Shown here piece after piece: positions 37,132 through 45,214 of a DNA stretch of 64,000 nucleotides. Position numbers and translations under genes: made by a program. Positions within the stretch are counted from its first letter, which is position 1; each line of letters opens with the position of its first letter. The DNA is from Sphingomonas lycopersici (GTDB lineage Bacteria; Pseudomonadota; Alphaproteobacteria; Sphingomonadales; Sphingomonadaceae), in NCBI RefSeq assembly GCF_026130605.1, contig NZ_JANFAU010000010.1:1-64000 (forward strand), given 5' to 3'. Below the pieces are notes generated by a model. The model had not been told where the DNA came from. It did no database searches and saw only the letters and a list, made by a program, of their open reading frames with translations.

Positions 37132-37204
37132 GCTTTGCCTCCCCGAACGGCACCAGCCGCGCCGCGCGCGCATCGTCGCGCGGCGCCGCGGGAGAGGCAA
37201 GGGG

Positions 37205-37840
37205 TCAGGTGAAGCGAACAGTCGCCGCCGGGCGTCGCCGCCGCAGCGCCGCGCCGATTGCGCCGAGGCCGAGGATCATCATCGCCCAGGTTGCCGGTTC
37301 GGGCACGCCGCCGCCGCCGGCAAATGCCTGGAATTCGGAGATCGCATAATATTGATCGCCGCCGAAAGCGGAGAGGCGGAAGCGATCGGTGGAGAAGCTC
37401 GGGAGGATGCCGCTGTCGCGCGTGATCAACCCGAAGCTGTTGACCGCGGCGGCGGTGAACGCCGAATGCCACGCGCCGCCGCTCCAATATTCGACGAGAT
37501 AATTGTCATTGTCGTCGCCCTGCAAAACGAGCCGGTCGAACGAGAAACTGTGGTTGAGCTGGATCGTGATATAATAAGGCGAGACAGTCTGCGTCTGATC
37601 CCACCAGAAGGAATCATTGTTCCACTGATGCTGTTCGGGGGCGAATATGCCGTCGACGATCCTATCGAGCGCGGGCGCGTTGGAGCCGGGCCCCCAGGGC
37701 GAACCGGGGCGCAGCACGCCGTCACCGACCGGGGCGGTGATGGACGACCAGTTGCTCGGGATGACGTTCGCCGCGTCCGCCGCGGCCGGCGCGATCGCGG
37801 CGGCCAAGATGGCGGCGGAAAGACCGATCGAATTTCGCAT
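37205..37840 (-). CDS. PEPxxWA-CTERM sorting domain protein (second of two)
   Basis: 211 residues. Signal peptide NSIGLSAAILAAAIAPAAADA, then a discoidin-like beta-sandwich body (WNNDSFWWDQTQTVSPYYIT, FDRLVLQGDDNDNYLVEYW, FRLSAFGGDQYYAISEFQA) typical of F5/8-type or PEP-CTERM glycan-binding folds. It ends GVPEPATWAMMILGLGAIG plus an Arg cluster. Likely sorted by the same exosortase as the protein at 32374, which has a different body. Confidence 0.9.
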   Translation of the reverse strand: MRNSIGLSAAILAAAIAPAAADAANVIPSNWSSITAPVGDGVLRPGSPWGPGSNAPALDRIVDGIFAPEQHQWNNDSFWWDQTQTVSPYYITIQLNHSFSFDRLVLQGDDNDNYLVEYWSGGAWHSAFTAAAVNSFGLITRDSGILPSFSTDRFRLSAFGGDQYYAISEFQAFAGGGGVPEPATWAMMILGLGAIGAALRRRRPAATVRFT

Positions 37841-37980
37841 AACGAAATCTCCTGATGAGCGTTATGCGACCCCTGTCCGTCGCCGGCAGCCGACGACGGT
37901 TATTTTATGATTAACAATAACCTATGCCGATATCCGCATGAACTGCGGGTGCGGCGAAGCGGGCGGGCGGCGCGACGAGG

Positions 37981-39333
37981 CTATTCGCCCTGCCGCGCCA
38001 GCCACTCCTCGAGCCATTTGATCGTATATTGGCCCTGCTGGAATTCGGGATCGTCGAGCAATGCCTGGTGCAGCGGAATGGTGGTCTTCATCCCCTCGAT
38101 GACGAATTCCTCCAGCGCGCGGCGCAGCCGCCGCAGCGCGCCCTGCCGGGTGGTGCCGTAGACGATCAGCTTGGCGATCATGCTGTCGTAATAAGGCGGC
38201 ACCTTATAGCCGGCGTAGAGCCCCGAATCGACGCGGACATGCATCCCGCCCGGCGCGTGATATTGCTTCACCAGCCCCGGCGAGGGGGCGAAGGTGCGCG
38301 GATCCTCGGCGTTGATGCGGCATTCGATCGCATGGCCGCGGATATGCACGTCCTGCTGGCGCAGGGTGAGCGGATGCCCCTCGGCGATGCGGATCTGTTC
38401 GCGGACGAGATCGAGCCCGGTCACCGCCTCGGTCACCGGATGTTCGACCTGCAGCCGGGTGTTCATCTCGATGAAGTAGAACTCGCCGTCTTCCCACAGG
38501 AATTCGATCGTCCCCGCGCCGCGATAGCCCATGTCGGCCATCGCCTTGGAAACGATCCCGCCCATCCGCTCGCGCTCGGCCTCGGTGATGACGGGGGAGG
38601 GGGCCTCCTCAAGCACCTTCTGGTGGCGGCGCTGGAGCGAGCAATCGCGCTCGCCCAGATGGATCGCATTGCCCTCGCCGTCGCCGAACACCTGGAATTC
38701 GATGTGGCGCGGGTTGCCGAGATATTTCTCCATATAGACGGTCGCGTCGCCGAACGCCGCCTTGGCCTCGCTGCCCGCCTGCTGCATCAGCGTTTCGAGC
38801 TGATCCTCGCTCGGCACGACCTTCATCCCGCGCCCGCCGCCGCCGCTCGCGGCCTTGATCAGCACCGGATAGCCGATCTCCGCGGCGAGCTTCTTCGCCT
38901 CTTCGACATCGCTGATCGCGCCGTCCGACCCCGGGACGAGCGGCAGCCCGAGCGCGCCGGCGGTGCGCTTGGCCGCGACCTTGTCGCCCATGATGCGGAT
39001 ATGTTCGGGCTTCGGCCCGACGAAGATCAGCCCGTGCGCCTCGACGATCTCGGCGAATTTGGCGTTCTCCGAGAGGAAGCCGTATCCGGGGTGGATCGCA
39101 TCCGCGCCCGAAATCTCCGCGGCGGAGATGATGTTGGGGATGTTGAGATACGAATCGGCGGCCGCCGGCGGCCCGATGCAGATCGCCTCGTCCGCCAGCC
39201 GGACGTGCATCGCATCGGCGTCCGCGGTGGAATGCACCGCGACGGTCTTGATCCCCATCTCATGGCAGGCGCGATGGATGCGGAGCGCGATCTCGCCGCG
39301 GTTGGCGATCAGCAGTTTCTTGATCTGGGGCAT
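37981..39333 (-). CDS. accC: Acetyl-CoA carboxylase, biotin carboxylase subunit
   Basis: 450 residues. It opens IKKLLIANRGEIALRIHRAC. The ATP-grasp domain has AASGGGGRGMKVV, and catalytic parts include EFQVFGDGEGNAIHLGERDCSLQRRHQKVLEEAPSP and EMNTRLQVEHPVTE. It carboxylates biotin on AccB for fatty-acid synthesis. accB lies upstream on the same strand, separated by 116 bases that hold a family A repeat. The usual accB-accC operon order is kept. Confidence 0.96.
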   Translation of the reverse strand: MPQIKKLLIANRGEIALRIHRACHEMGIKTVAVHSTADADAMHVRLADEAICIGPPAAADSYLNIPNIISAAEISGADAIHPGYGFLSENAKFAEIVEAHGLIFVGPKPEHIRIMGDKVAAKRTAGALGLPLVPGSDGAISDVEEAKKLAAEIGYPVLIKAASGGGGRGMKVVPSEDQLETLMQQAGSEAKAAFGDATVYMEKYLGNPRHIEFQVFGDGEGNAIHLGERDCSLQRRHQKVLEEAPSPVITEAERERMGGIVSKAMADMGYRGAGTIEFLWEDGEFYFIEMNTRLQVEHPVTEAVTGLDLVREQIRIAEGHPLTLRQQDVHIRGHAIECRINAEDPRTFAPSPGLVKQYHAPGGMHVRVDSGLYAGYKVPPYYDSMIAKLIVYGTTRQGALRRLRRALEEFVIEGMKTTIPLHQALLDDPEFQQGQYTIKWLEEWLARQGE

Positions 39334-39356
39334 GGAAAATAGAGCCTATATGCCCA

Positions 39357-39437
39357 CCGTTCGCCCTGAGCCTGTCGAAGGGCTGCCCTTCCTCATCGGA
39401 AGAAAGGACAGGGCTTCGACCAGCTCAGCCCGAACGG
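39357..39437. repeat. Intergenic palindromic repeat, family A (copy 4)
   Basis: Lies inside the accB-accC gap. It may attenuate or process the accBC transcript. Confidence 0.88.
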
Positions 39438-39449
39438 CGGGGCTAAAGA

Positions 39450-39932
39450 TCACTCAACGACAACGAGCGGCTGATCGAATTCGACCGGCTGGCCGTTTTC
39501 GACCAGCACGGCCTTCACCGTGCCGGCAGCCGGGGCGGTGATCGGGTTCATCACCTTCATCGCCTCGACGATCAGCAAGGTGTCGCCCGCCTTGACCTGC
39601 GTGCCGGCCGCGATGAACGGCGCGGCGCCCGGCTCGGCGGCGAGATAGACCGTGCCGACCATCGGCGAGCGCACCGCATTGGCGTGGCTCGGCGCGGCGG
39701 CCGGCGCTTCGGCTGCGGCCGCGGGTGCCGCGAGGGGCGCCGCCGCCGGGGCGGGCGCATAATGCACCGCCGGTGCCGCCGCCGCGCTCACCTTGCGCGC
39801 AACGCGGATCTTGCGATCGCCGTCCTCGACCTCGATCTCGGTAAGCTGGGTCGTATCGAGGAGCTCGGCGAGCTGGCGCACCAGCCCGACATCGACCTTC
39901 ATCGCGCCCTTATTGTCTTCATTGTCAGCCAT
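39450..39932 (-). CDS. accB: Acetyl-CoA carboxylase, biotin carboxyl carrier protein
   Basis: 160 residues. The C-terminal biotinyl domain has VEAMKVMNPI with the biotin-accepting Lys, preceded by an Ala/Pro-rich linker (about residues 52-85). The N-terminus is MADNEDNKGAMKVDVGLVRQLAELLDTTQLTEIEVEDG. ATG 39932 fits the family; TTG 39941 is possible. It is upstream of accC and downstream of aroQ on the same strand. Confidence 0.95.
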   Translation of the reverse strand: MADNEDNKGAMKVDVGLVRQLAELLDTTQLTEIEVEDGDRKIRVARKVSAAAAPAVHYAPAPAAAPLAAPAAAAEAPAAAPSHANAVRSPMVGTVYLAAEPGAAPFIAAGTQVKAGDTLLIVEAMKVMNPITAPAAGTVKAVLVENGQPVEFDQPLVVVE

Positions 39933-39974
39933 TGCGACCAAAACCCCCCTGGGAAGTGCAGGGCGCGCGCTCTG

Positions 39975-40409
39975 TCAGAACCGCGCCGCCGCTTCAAGCG
40001 CGAGCATATAGGATGTTGCGCCGAACCCCGCGATCGTGCCCTTCGCCGCGCGCCCGACGAAAGAGACATGGCGGAATTCCTCCCGCGTGTGAGGGTTCGA
40101 CAGATGGACCTCGATCACCGGCGTGCGCACCGCCTTGATCGCATCGAGCAGCGCGACCGAGGTGTGGGTGAAGGCGGCGGCGTTGAGGATCACGGCGCGC
40201 GCATCGCGCGCCTGCGCCTCGTGGAGCCAGTCGACGAGGTGGCCCTCGTGGTTCGACTGGCGCATGTCGATCTCCAGCCCCAGTTCGCGCGCGCGATCCT
40301 CCAGCCGCCCGGCGATATCGTCGAGCGTGTCATGGCCGTAGATTTCCGGCTCGCGCGTGCCGAGCAGGTTGAGGTTGGGGCCGTTGAGAACATAGATAAG
40401 GCCGGTCAT
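39975..40409 (-). CDS. aroQ: Type II 3-dehydroquinate dehydratase
   Basis: 144 residues. It begins IYVLNGPNLNLLGTREPEIYG (flexible-loop Arg and Tyr of the active site), then RQSNHEGHLVDWLHEA, ILNAAAFTHTSVALLDA and EVHLSNPHTREEFRH. It dehydrates 3-dehydroquinate in the shikimate pathway. aroQ-accB-accC is a conserved gene order in many bacteria. It is divergent from the thiS-thiG fusion. Confidence 0.96.
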   Translation of the reverse strand: MTGLIYVLNGPNLNLLGTREPEIYGHDTLDDIAGRLEDRARELGLEIDMRQSNHEGHLVDWLHEAQARDARAVILNAAAFTHTSVALLDAIKAVRTPVIEVHLSNPHTREEFRHVSFVGRAAKGTIAGFGATSYMLALEAAARF

Positions 40410-40486
40410 CGCGGCGCCTTCTCGCATTGCACGCCGCCGAGCGCAACATTGCCGCCACCGCGTTGCCCTGATTGCATTTGAACCCG

Positions 40487-40523
40487 AGGGCCCAGACCAT
40501 TGCCGGCTAAGGGTCTGGGCCCT
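40487..40523 (+). promoter_or_regulatory. Perfect 12-bp hairpin before the thiS-thiG gene
   Basis: Arms AGGGCCCAGACC and GGTCTGGGCCCT with a 13-nt loop, ending 12 bases before ATG 40536. There is no T-run, so it is more likely a leader structure or protein site than a terminator. It does not show the conserved TPP-riboswitch elements. Confidence 0.6.
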
Positions 40524-40535
40524 AGATGGCGCGGC

Positions 40536-41543
40536 ATGACTCACACCGACGGCACCATCTCGATCACCGTGAACGGCGAGCATCGCCGCGTCACGGCCGG
40601 CCTCTCGCTCGCCGGGCTCGCCAGTGAACTCGGGCTGGCGCCGGAGAAAGTGGCGGTCGAGCGCAATCTGGAGGTGGTGCCGCGCTCGACGCTGGGCGCG
40701 GTGCTGGTCGAGGACGGCGACGAGCTGGAGATCGTTCATTTCGTCGGCGGCGGCGATCATGCCGCGTCGTTCGACGAGGACACCTGGACGGTGGCGGGGC
40801 GCACCTTCCGCTCGCGGCTGATCGTCGGCACCGGCAAGTACAAGGATTTCGCGCAGAATGCCGCCGCGCTCCAGGCGTCGGGGGCGGAGATCGTCACCGT
40901 TGCGGTGCGCCGCGTCAACGTCAGCGATCCCACCGCGCCGATGCTGACCGATTTCATCGACCCCGAGAAGATCACTTATCTCCCCAATACCGCGGGCTGT
41001 TTCACCGCCGAGGAGGCGATCCGCACGCTGCGGCTGGCGCGCGAGGCGGGGGGCTGGGATCTCGTCAAGCTCGAGGTGCTGGGCGAGGCGCGCACGCTCT
41101 ACCCCGATATGGTCGAGACGCTGCGCGCGACCGAGGTGCTGGCCAAGGAAGGCTTCCTGCCGATGGTCTATTGCGTCGACGATCCGATCGCGGCGAAGCG
41201 GCTGGAGGATGCCGGTGCGGTGGCGATCATGCCGCTGGGCGCGCCGATCGGCTCGGGGCTGGGGATCCAGAACGAGGTGACGATCCGGCTGATCGTCGAG
41301 GGCGCCACTGTCCCGGTGCTGGTCGACGCCGGGGTCGGGCAGGCATCCGATGCTGCGCGCGCGATGGAATTGGGCTGCGACGGCGTGCTGATGAACACCG
41401 CGATCGCCGAGGCCAAGGACCCGATCCTGATGGCCGCGGCGATGAAGGCGGCGGTCGAGGCGGGGCGGCTGAGCTATCGCGCCGGCCGCATGGGCAAGCG
41501 CCGCTACGCCGATCCGTCGAGCCCGCTCGCCGGGCTGATCTGA
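40536..41543 (+). CDS. thiG: ThiS-ThiG fusion: sulfur carrier protein / thiazole synthase
   Basis: 335 residues. Residues 8-73 are a ThiS ubiquitin-like domain ending in Gly-Gly-Gly (71-73); residues 80-335 are ThiG, with the Schiff-base Lys K178 in LVKLEVLGE and phosphate-binding GAPIGSGLGI and DAGVGQASDAA. In other bacteria ThiS has a free C-terminal GlyGly that is thiocarboxylated. Here the GGG is internal, followed by DHAASF. Fusions like this occur in alphaproteobacteria; cleavage or another sulfur route would be needed. The start is uncertain, as no clear ribosome site precedes ATG 40536. Confidence 0.9.
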   Translation: MTHTDGTISITVNGEHRRVTAGLSLAGLASELGLAPEKVAVERNLEVVPRSTLGAVLVEDGDELEIVHFVGGGDHAASFDEDTWTVAGRTFRSRLIVGTGKYKDFAQNAAALQASGAEIVTVAVRRVNVSDPTAPMLTDFIDPEKITYLPNTAGCFTAEEAIRTLRLAREAGGWDLVKLEVLGEARTLYPDMVETLRATEVLAKEGFLPMVYCVDDPIAAKRLEDAGAVAIMPLGAPIGSGLGIQNEVTIRLIVEGATVPVLVDAGVGQASDAARAMELGCDGVLMNTAIAEAKDPILMAAAMKAAVEAGRLSYRAGRMGKRRYADPSSPLAGLI

Positions 41544-41599
41544 GGAACCGTTGCGGCCGATCGCCCGTTGACCCGTGCGGGGTTCGCGGGAGACCGACG

Positions 41600-41767
41600 A
41601 TGAGCGAACTGAGCAACCGGGTCGACGGCATAGCCAAGCCGGCGATCCTTCGTGCCGATCCCGGCAATCCAGTCGATCACGAGGCGCGCGATGCGGTTAA
41701 GCGACGCGAAGGCAGGGCATCGGCATCGATCGCCAGGATACGCGAAAAGCTCGGCGACGATATCTGA
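41600..41767 (+). CDS. Small hypothetical protein (55 residues)
   Basis: It reads MSELSNRVDGIAKPAILRAD..., charged and probably helical at the end (RASASIARIREKLGDDI). GGGAG lies 8 bases before the ATG. No transmembrane segment or known motif. It follows the thiS-thiG gene by 56 bases. Codon use is less GC-biased than in neighbours, so it may be real but recent or small. Confidence 0.45.
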   Translation: MSELSNRVDGIAKPAILRADPGNPVDHEARDAVKRREGRASASIARIREKLGDDI

Positions 41768-41787
41768 TCGACGCCCCTTCGGTGTCG

Positions 41788-42654
41788 TTACGCCTGAAGG
41801 GGCAGATAGACGGTGGCGCGCAGATCCGCCGCGGCCACTTCATCCGGGTCGTCAAGAGCATGGATCAGTAACGGCGCCGCGCTAACCGGTATGTCGGCGG
41901 CCACCGCCTCGGCGTATAGCGCGTCGGCACTCGCCTCGATCAGGTCATAGTCGCCCGCGTGACTCATGAACAGCGCGAGGCCGCCGGGCAGATCGATCGT
42001 CGTAATCCCACTGATGGGAGCAAGCGGGGACGCCGTGGCAAACGCACAATCGTAGCGGCAATCTTTGCCCGCCACTTCGCGTGGATCGTCGTGCGGAATG
42101 CCGTAGATGCCGGTAATCTCTTCCGGTGCGATCTGCTCCATCAATAGTTCGTACAGCCGGGTATAGGCCCCATTCAGCTCGGTATAATCGCCGACGTTAC
42201 GCAGCGCTGCCAGCCGCAACGGGGCGAAGGACGTAATGGTGATGGTCAGCGGCGGAGCGGGTTCCGATGTGCTTATTGCGGGCTGAGCGAACGCAGCCGC
42301 CACCTCGTCGCGCCGGTTGCGATCGTCGCGCAAATTGGTTGCGGTCGTGCCGGCCGCCGCTTTCAGCGCACGGGCATAAGCCTGGGCCGTCGCATAGCCG
42401 CTATGACCCGCGGCGGCCGTGACGCCTTTGTCGAGCACGGGCAAGCTTCCGCCGAGGCGCACGCGCGTCACCGCGGCGCCCACCGTTTCCCCGGTCATCA
42501 CGCGGAATATGCGATGGAAATGATAATCGGACAGTGCCGCTGCGGCCGCCAGATCGGCGAGCGCGGGCGGCTCGCCGGCGCGGGCTCGCCGTTCCAGAAG
42601 CGCAATCGCTCGCTCGATCCGTTCGGCATAACGCGCACGCTGGGTGGTCTGCAT
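41788..42654 (-). CDS. AraC family regulator with GyrI-like effector domain
   Basis: 288 residues. The N-terminal double helix-turn-helix has LADLAAAAALSDYHFHRIFRVMTGETVG and AAAGHSGYATAQAYARALKAAAG. The segment between the two motifs is a few residues short of the usual AraC spacing. The C-terminal domain (from about 125) is GyrI-like, with RNVGDYTELNGAYTRLYELL. Such fusions bind small amphipathic ligands, as in Rob and SbmC-related proteins. Base composition is slightly lower in GC than in neighbours. Target genes unknown; the beta-barrel gene is divergent. Confidence 0.85.
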   Translation of the reverse strand: MQTTQRARYAERIERAIALLERRARAGEPPALADLAAAAALSDYHFHRIFRVMTGETVGAAVTRVRLGGSLPVLDKGVTAAAGHSGYATAQAYARALKAAAGTTATNLRDDRNRRDEVAAAFAQPAISTSEPAPPLTITITSFAPLRLAALRNVGDYTELNGAYTRLYELLMEQIAPEEITGIYGIPHDDPREVAGKDCRYDCAFATASPLAPISGITTIDLPGGLALFMSHAGDYDLIEASADALYAEAVAADIPVSAAPLLIHALDDPDEVAAADLRATVYLPLQA

Positions 42655-42872
42655 CGCTCGTCTCCTTTCGCGGCGACGCTATGGGAAGCCGGCGCGGCTG
42701 TCGTTCCCGATCTTGCTCACTTCATGCGTCACCCCTGAAACGATCGCGACAATTGGCCGCAAAGGCGCCTTATTCCTGCAACGCCGCGCAATAACGGCGA
42801 GAGCCCGCGGTGCTTTTCCTCGTGCGTCGTCCGCCTCCTTTGGCGGGCGGCGATGTTTCGAGGAGTAAGACG

Positions 42873-43436
42873 ATGTTCCAGTATTTTCCTGCCCCGGTTG
42901 CCGCGCTGGCGGTGCTTTCGGCGCTGTGCGCGGCGACGCCGGCCGCCGCGCAGGATGCCACCGCGTTCCAGGGCCCGCGGGTCGAGGCGCTGGTCGGGCT
43001 CGATCAGCTGCGTTTCGACGTCAGCAACATCGGCGGCGCGGGGCGCGACAAGGCGAGCGACGTGGGTTACGGCTTCGCGCTCGGCTATGACAAAGCGGTA
43101 TCGCCGCATATGCTGATCGGCGCCGAGGCGGGGATGACCTTCTCCGACGTTTCCTACGCCCAGGACGCGCTGCGCAGCCGGCGCGAATTCGACGTCGCGG
43201 GGCGGATCGGGACGCCGCTCACCGCCAATACGCTGCTTTACGGCAAGGTCGGCTATTCCAACCTCCAGGTGCGCGAGGTCGATCAGGTGCGCGATCTCGA
43301 CGGCGTGCTGCTCGCCGCCGGCGCCGAGGTGAAGCTTTCGCCCACGGCCTATCTCAAGAGCGAATATCGCTACGCCAATTATGGCGACGGCTATTCGACC
43401 AACGGCATCCTGACCGGCGTCGGGCTGCGCTTCTGA
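42873..43436 (+). CDS. Outer-membrane beta-barrel protein (OmpA-like/porin family)
   Basis: 187 residues. Signal peptide FPAPVAALAVLSALCAATPAAAQ. Eight probable beta strands, including EALVGLDQLRFDV, YGFALGYDKAV, MLIGAEAGMTFSD, YGKVGYSNLQV and a C-terminal strand NGILTGVGLRF with terminal Phe for BAM recognition. AGGAG lies 6 bases before ATG 42873. Function could be small-molecule passage or attachment. Confidence 0.85.
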   Translation: MFQYFPAPVAALAVLSALCAATPAAAQDATAFQGPRVEALVGLDQLRFDVSNIGGAGRDKASDVGYGFALGYDKAVSPHMLIGAEAGMTFSDVSYAQDALRSRREFDVAGRIGTPLTANTLLYGKVGYSNLQVREVDQVRDLDGVLLAAGAEVKLSPTAYLKSEYRYANYGDGYSTNGILTGVGLRF

Positions 43437-43446
43437 TGCAAGCGGG

Positions 43447-43469
43447 GCGGTAGGGCGTGGCCCTACCGC
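43447..43469. terminator. Hairpin between convergent genes
   Basis: Perfect 9-bp stem GCGGTAGGG / CCCTACCGC, loop CGTGG, overlapping the stop codon of the TPP-enzyme gene. Plausible bidirectional terminator without a T-run. Confidence 0.5.
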
Positions 43470-45112
43470 TTCGCGACCGCCGACAAGGTGGTGCCGGCGG
43501 TGATCTGCTCGATATCGGTCTTGACGTGGAGCAGCCGCATTCCGCGCTCGGCCAGGGCGCGATCGAGCGCGGGCGCGAAGTCCGCGGTCCGCGTCACCGT
43601 CTCGGCCCAGCCGCCATAAGCGCGCGCCAGCGCGGCGAAATCGGGGTTGGCGAGCCGGGTCGCCGAAACCCGCCCCGGATATTCGCGCTCCTGATGCATG
43701 CGGATCGTGCCATAGGCGCCATTGTCGACCAGGATCACGATCAGGTCGCAGCCGTGCTGCGCGGCGGTCGCCAGTTCCTGCCCGTTCATCAGGAAATCGC
43801 CGTCGCCGGCGAGCGCGACGACTGTCCGCCCCGGGCGGCGCAGCGAGGCGGCGACCGCCGCGGGCACGCCATAGCCCATCGCGCCGGCGGTCGGGGCGAG
43901 CTGGGTCCCCGGCCCGGCATAGGGCCAGTAACGATGCCACCAGCCCGAGAAATTGCCCGCGCCGTTGCAGATGATCGTGTCCGCCGGCAGCTTTTCCCGC
44001 ATCGTCCCGACGCACGGGCCGAGATCCATCACCACCCCGTCGCGCGGGCGCGGGGTCGACCAGTCGCGATAATCGTCATGCGCGGCTGCCGCATCGGCGC
44101 GTGCCGGGGCGTCGACCGCCGCGACCGCCGCCGCAAAGGCGGCCATCGACGCCGCGATCGGCAAATCGGTGGCATAGGTCATCCCGAGCTCGTCGGCGTC
44201 GGGGTGGACGTGGATCAGCCGCTGACCGGGATGATCGGGGGTGATCAGCGTATAGCCGTCGGTCGTCGCCTCGCCCAGTCGCGCGCCGACGACGAGCAGC
44301 AGGTCGGCCGCCTTGACTCGCGCGACGAGCTTGGGATTGGGGCCATAGCCGAGGTTGCCCGCATAGGCCGGGCTGTCGTTGGGCACCGCATCCTGCCGGC
44401 GGAAGGCGGCGACCAGCGGCACCTCGCAGCGATCGGCCCAGGCGGCGAGATCGCGCGCGGCATCATTGTCCCACCCCGCGCCGCCGATGATCGCGATCGG
44501 GCGCTCGGCGGCGGCGAGCATCTCGGCGAGCCGGTCGATCGCCGCGGCATCGGGGGCCTGGGCGACGCGCTCGACGCGTGGGCGGTCGATTGCTTCCACC
44601 TCGTCGAGCAGCATATCCTCGGGCAGCGCGAGCACCACCGGGCCGGGGCGGCCGTTCATCGCCACGGCATAGGCCCGCGCGACATATTCGGGGATGCGCC
44701 GCGCGTCGTCGATCCGCGCCGCCCATTTGGCGATCGGCGCGAACATCGCCTCGAAATTGATCTCCTGAAACGCCTCGCGATCGCGCGTGCCGCGATCGAC
44801 ATCGCCGACGAACAGGATCATCGGCTGGCTGTCCTGCATCGCGACATGCACCCCGATCGAGGCATTGGTCGCGCCGGGGCCGCGGGTGACGAAGGCGACG
44901 CCGGGCCGCCCGGTCAGCGCGCCGTCGGCGCAGGCCATGAATGCGACCCCGCCTTCCTGCCGGCACGTCACCACCTCGATCGCGGGCACGTCGACCAGGG
45001 CATCGAGCACCGCGAGGAAGCTCTCCCCCGGCACGGTGAAGATACGATCGCAGCCCTGCGCGACGAGCTGGTCGACGAGGATGCGCCCTCCGGTGCGGTT
45101 TTTGTTCTCCAT
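43463..45112 (-). CDS. Thiamine pyrophosphate-dependent enzyme, acetolactate synthase-like
   Basis: 549 residues with the three-domain fold. Catalytic Glu is E30 in FTVPGESFLAV. The TPP motif GDGDFLMNGQELATAAQHG...LVDN is in the C-terminal domain. RGPGATNASIGVHVAMQDSQPMILFVG is the acetolactate-synthase-type segment. There is no small subunit gene nearby, so it is probably not IlvB but a decarboxylase or carboligase of unknown substrate. It is divergent from the SMP-30 gene across a shared dyad. Confidence 0.85.
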   Translation of the reverse strand: MENKNRTGGRILVDQLVAQGCDRIFTVPGESFLAVLDALVDVPAIEVVTCRQEGGVAFMACADGALTGRPGVAFVTRGPGATNASIGVHVAMQDSQPMILFVGDVDRGTRDREAFQEINFEAMFAPIAKWAARIDDARRIPEYVARAYAVAMNGRPGPVVLALPEDMLLDEVEAIDRPRVERVAQAPDAAAIDRLAEMLAAAERPIAIIGGAGWDNDAARDLAAWADRCEVPLVAAFRRQDAVPNDSPAYAGNLGYGPNPKLVARVKAADLLLVVGARLGEATTDGYTLITPDHPGQRLIHVHPDADELGMTYATDLPIAASMAAFAAAVAAVDAPARADAAAAHDDYRDWSTPRPRDGVVMDLGPCVGTMREKLPADTIICNGAGNFSGWWHRYWPYAGPGTQLAPTAGAMGYGVPAAVAASLRRPGRTVVALAGDGDFLMNGQELATAAQHGCDLIVILVDNGAYGTIRMHQEREYPGRVSATRLANPDFAALARAYGGWAETVTRTADFAPALDRALAERGMRLLHVKTDIEQITAGTTLSAVAKR

Positions 45113-45156
45113 AGGCGAGGGGTCTAGCCGGGCAGCGGCGGCGGCGGAAGGCGGCT

Positions 45157-45182
45157 ATTGCTAAGTCGGGCGCCTTAGACAA
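45157..45182. promoter_or_regulatory. Dyad in the TPP-enzyme / SMP-30 divergent promoter
   Basis: ATTGCTAAG and CTTAGACAAT arms (one extra base) around 8 GC-rich bases, in the 102-base gap. Likely operator for both genes. Confidence 0.45.
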
Positions 45183-45214
45183 TCCTCCGCCGAAACGAGA
45201 GCAAGGAGAGCGGC

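Noticed and set aside
40410..40535. TPP riboswitch before thiS-thiG
   Set aside because: The conserved CTGAGA and the second thiamine-pyrophosphate pocket sequence are not present; only a simple hairpin is seen.
43457..45127. 556-codon open frame on the plus strand
   Set aside because: Antisense to the TPP-dependent enzyme, whose catalytic Glu and GDG motif are intact.
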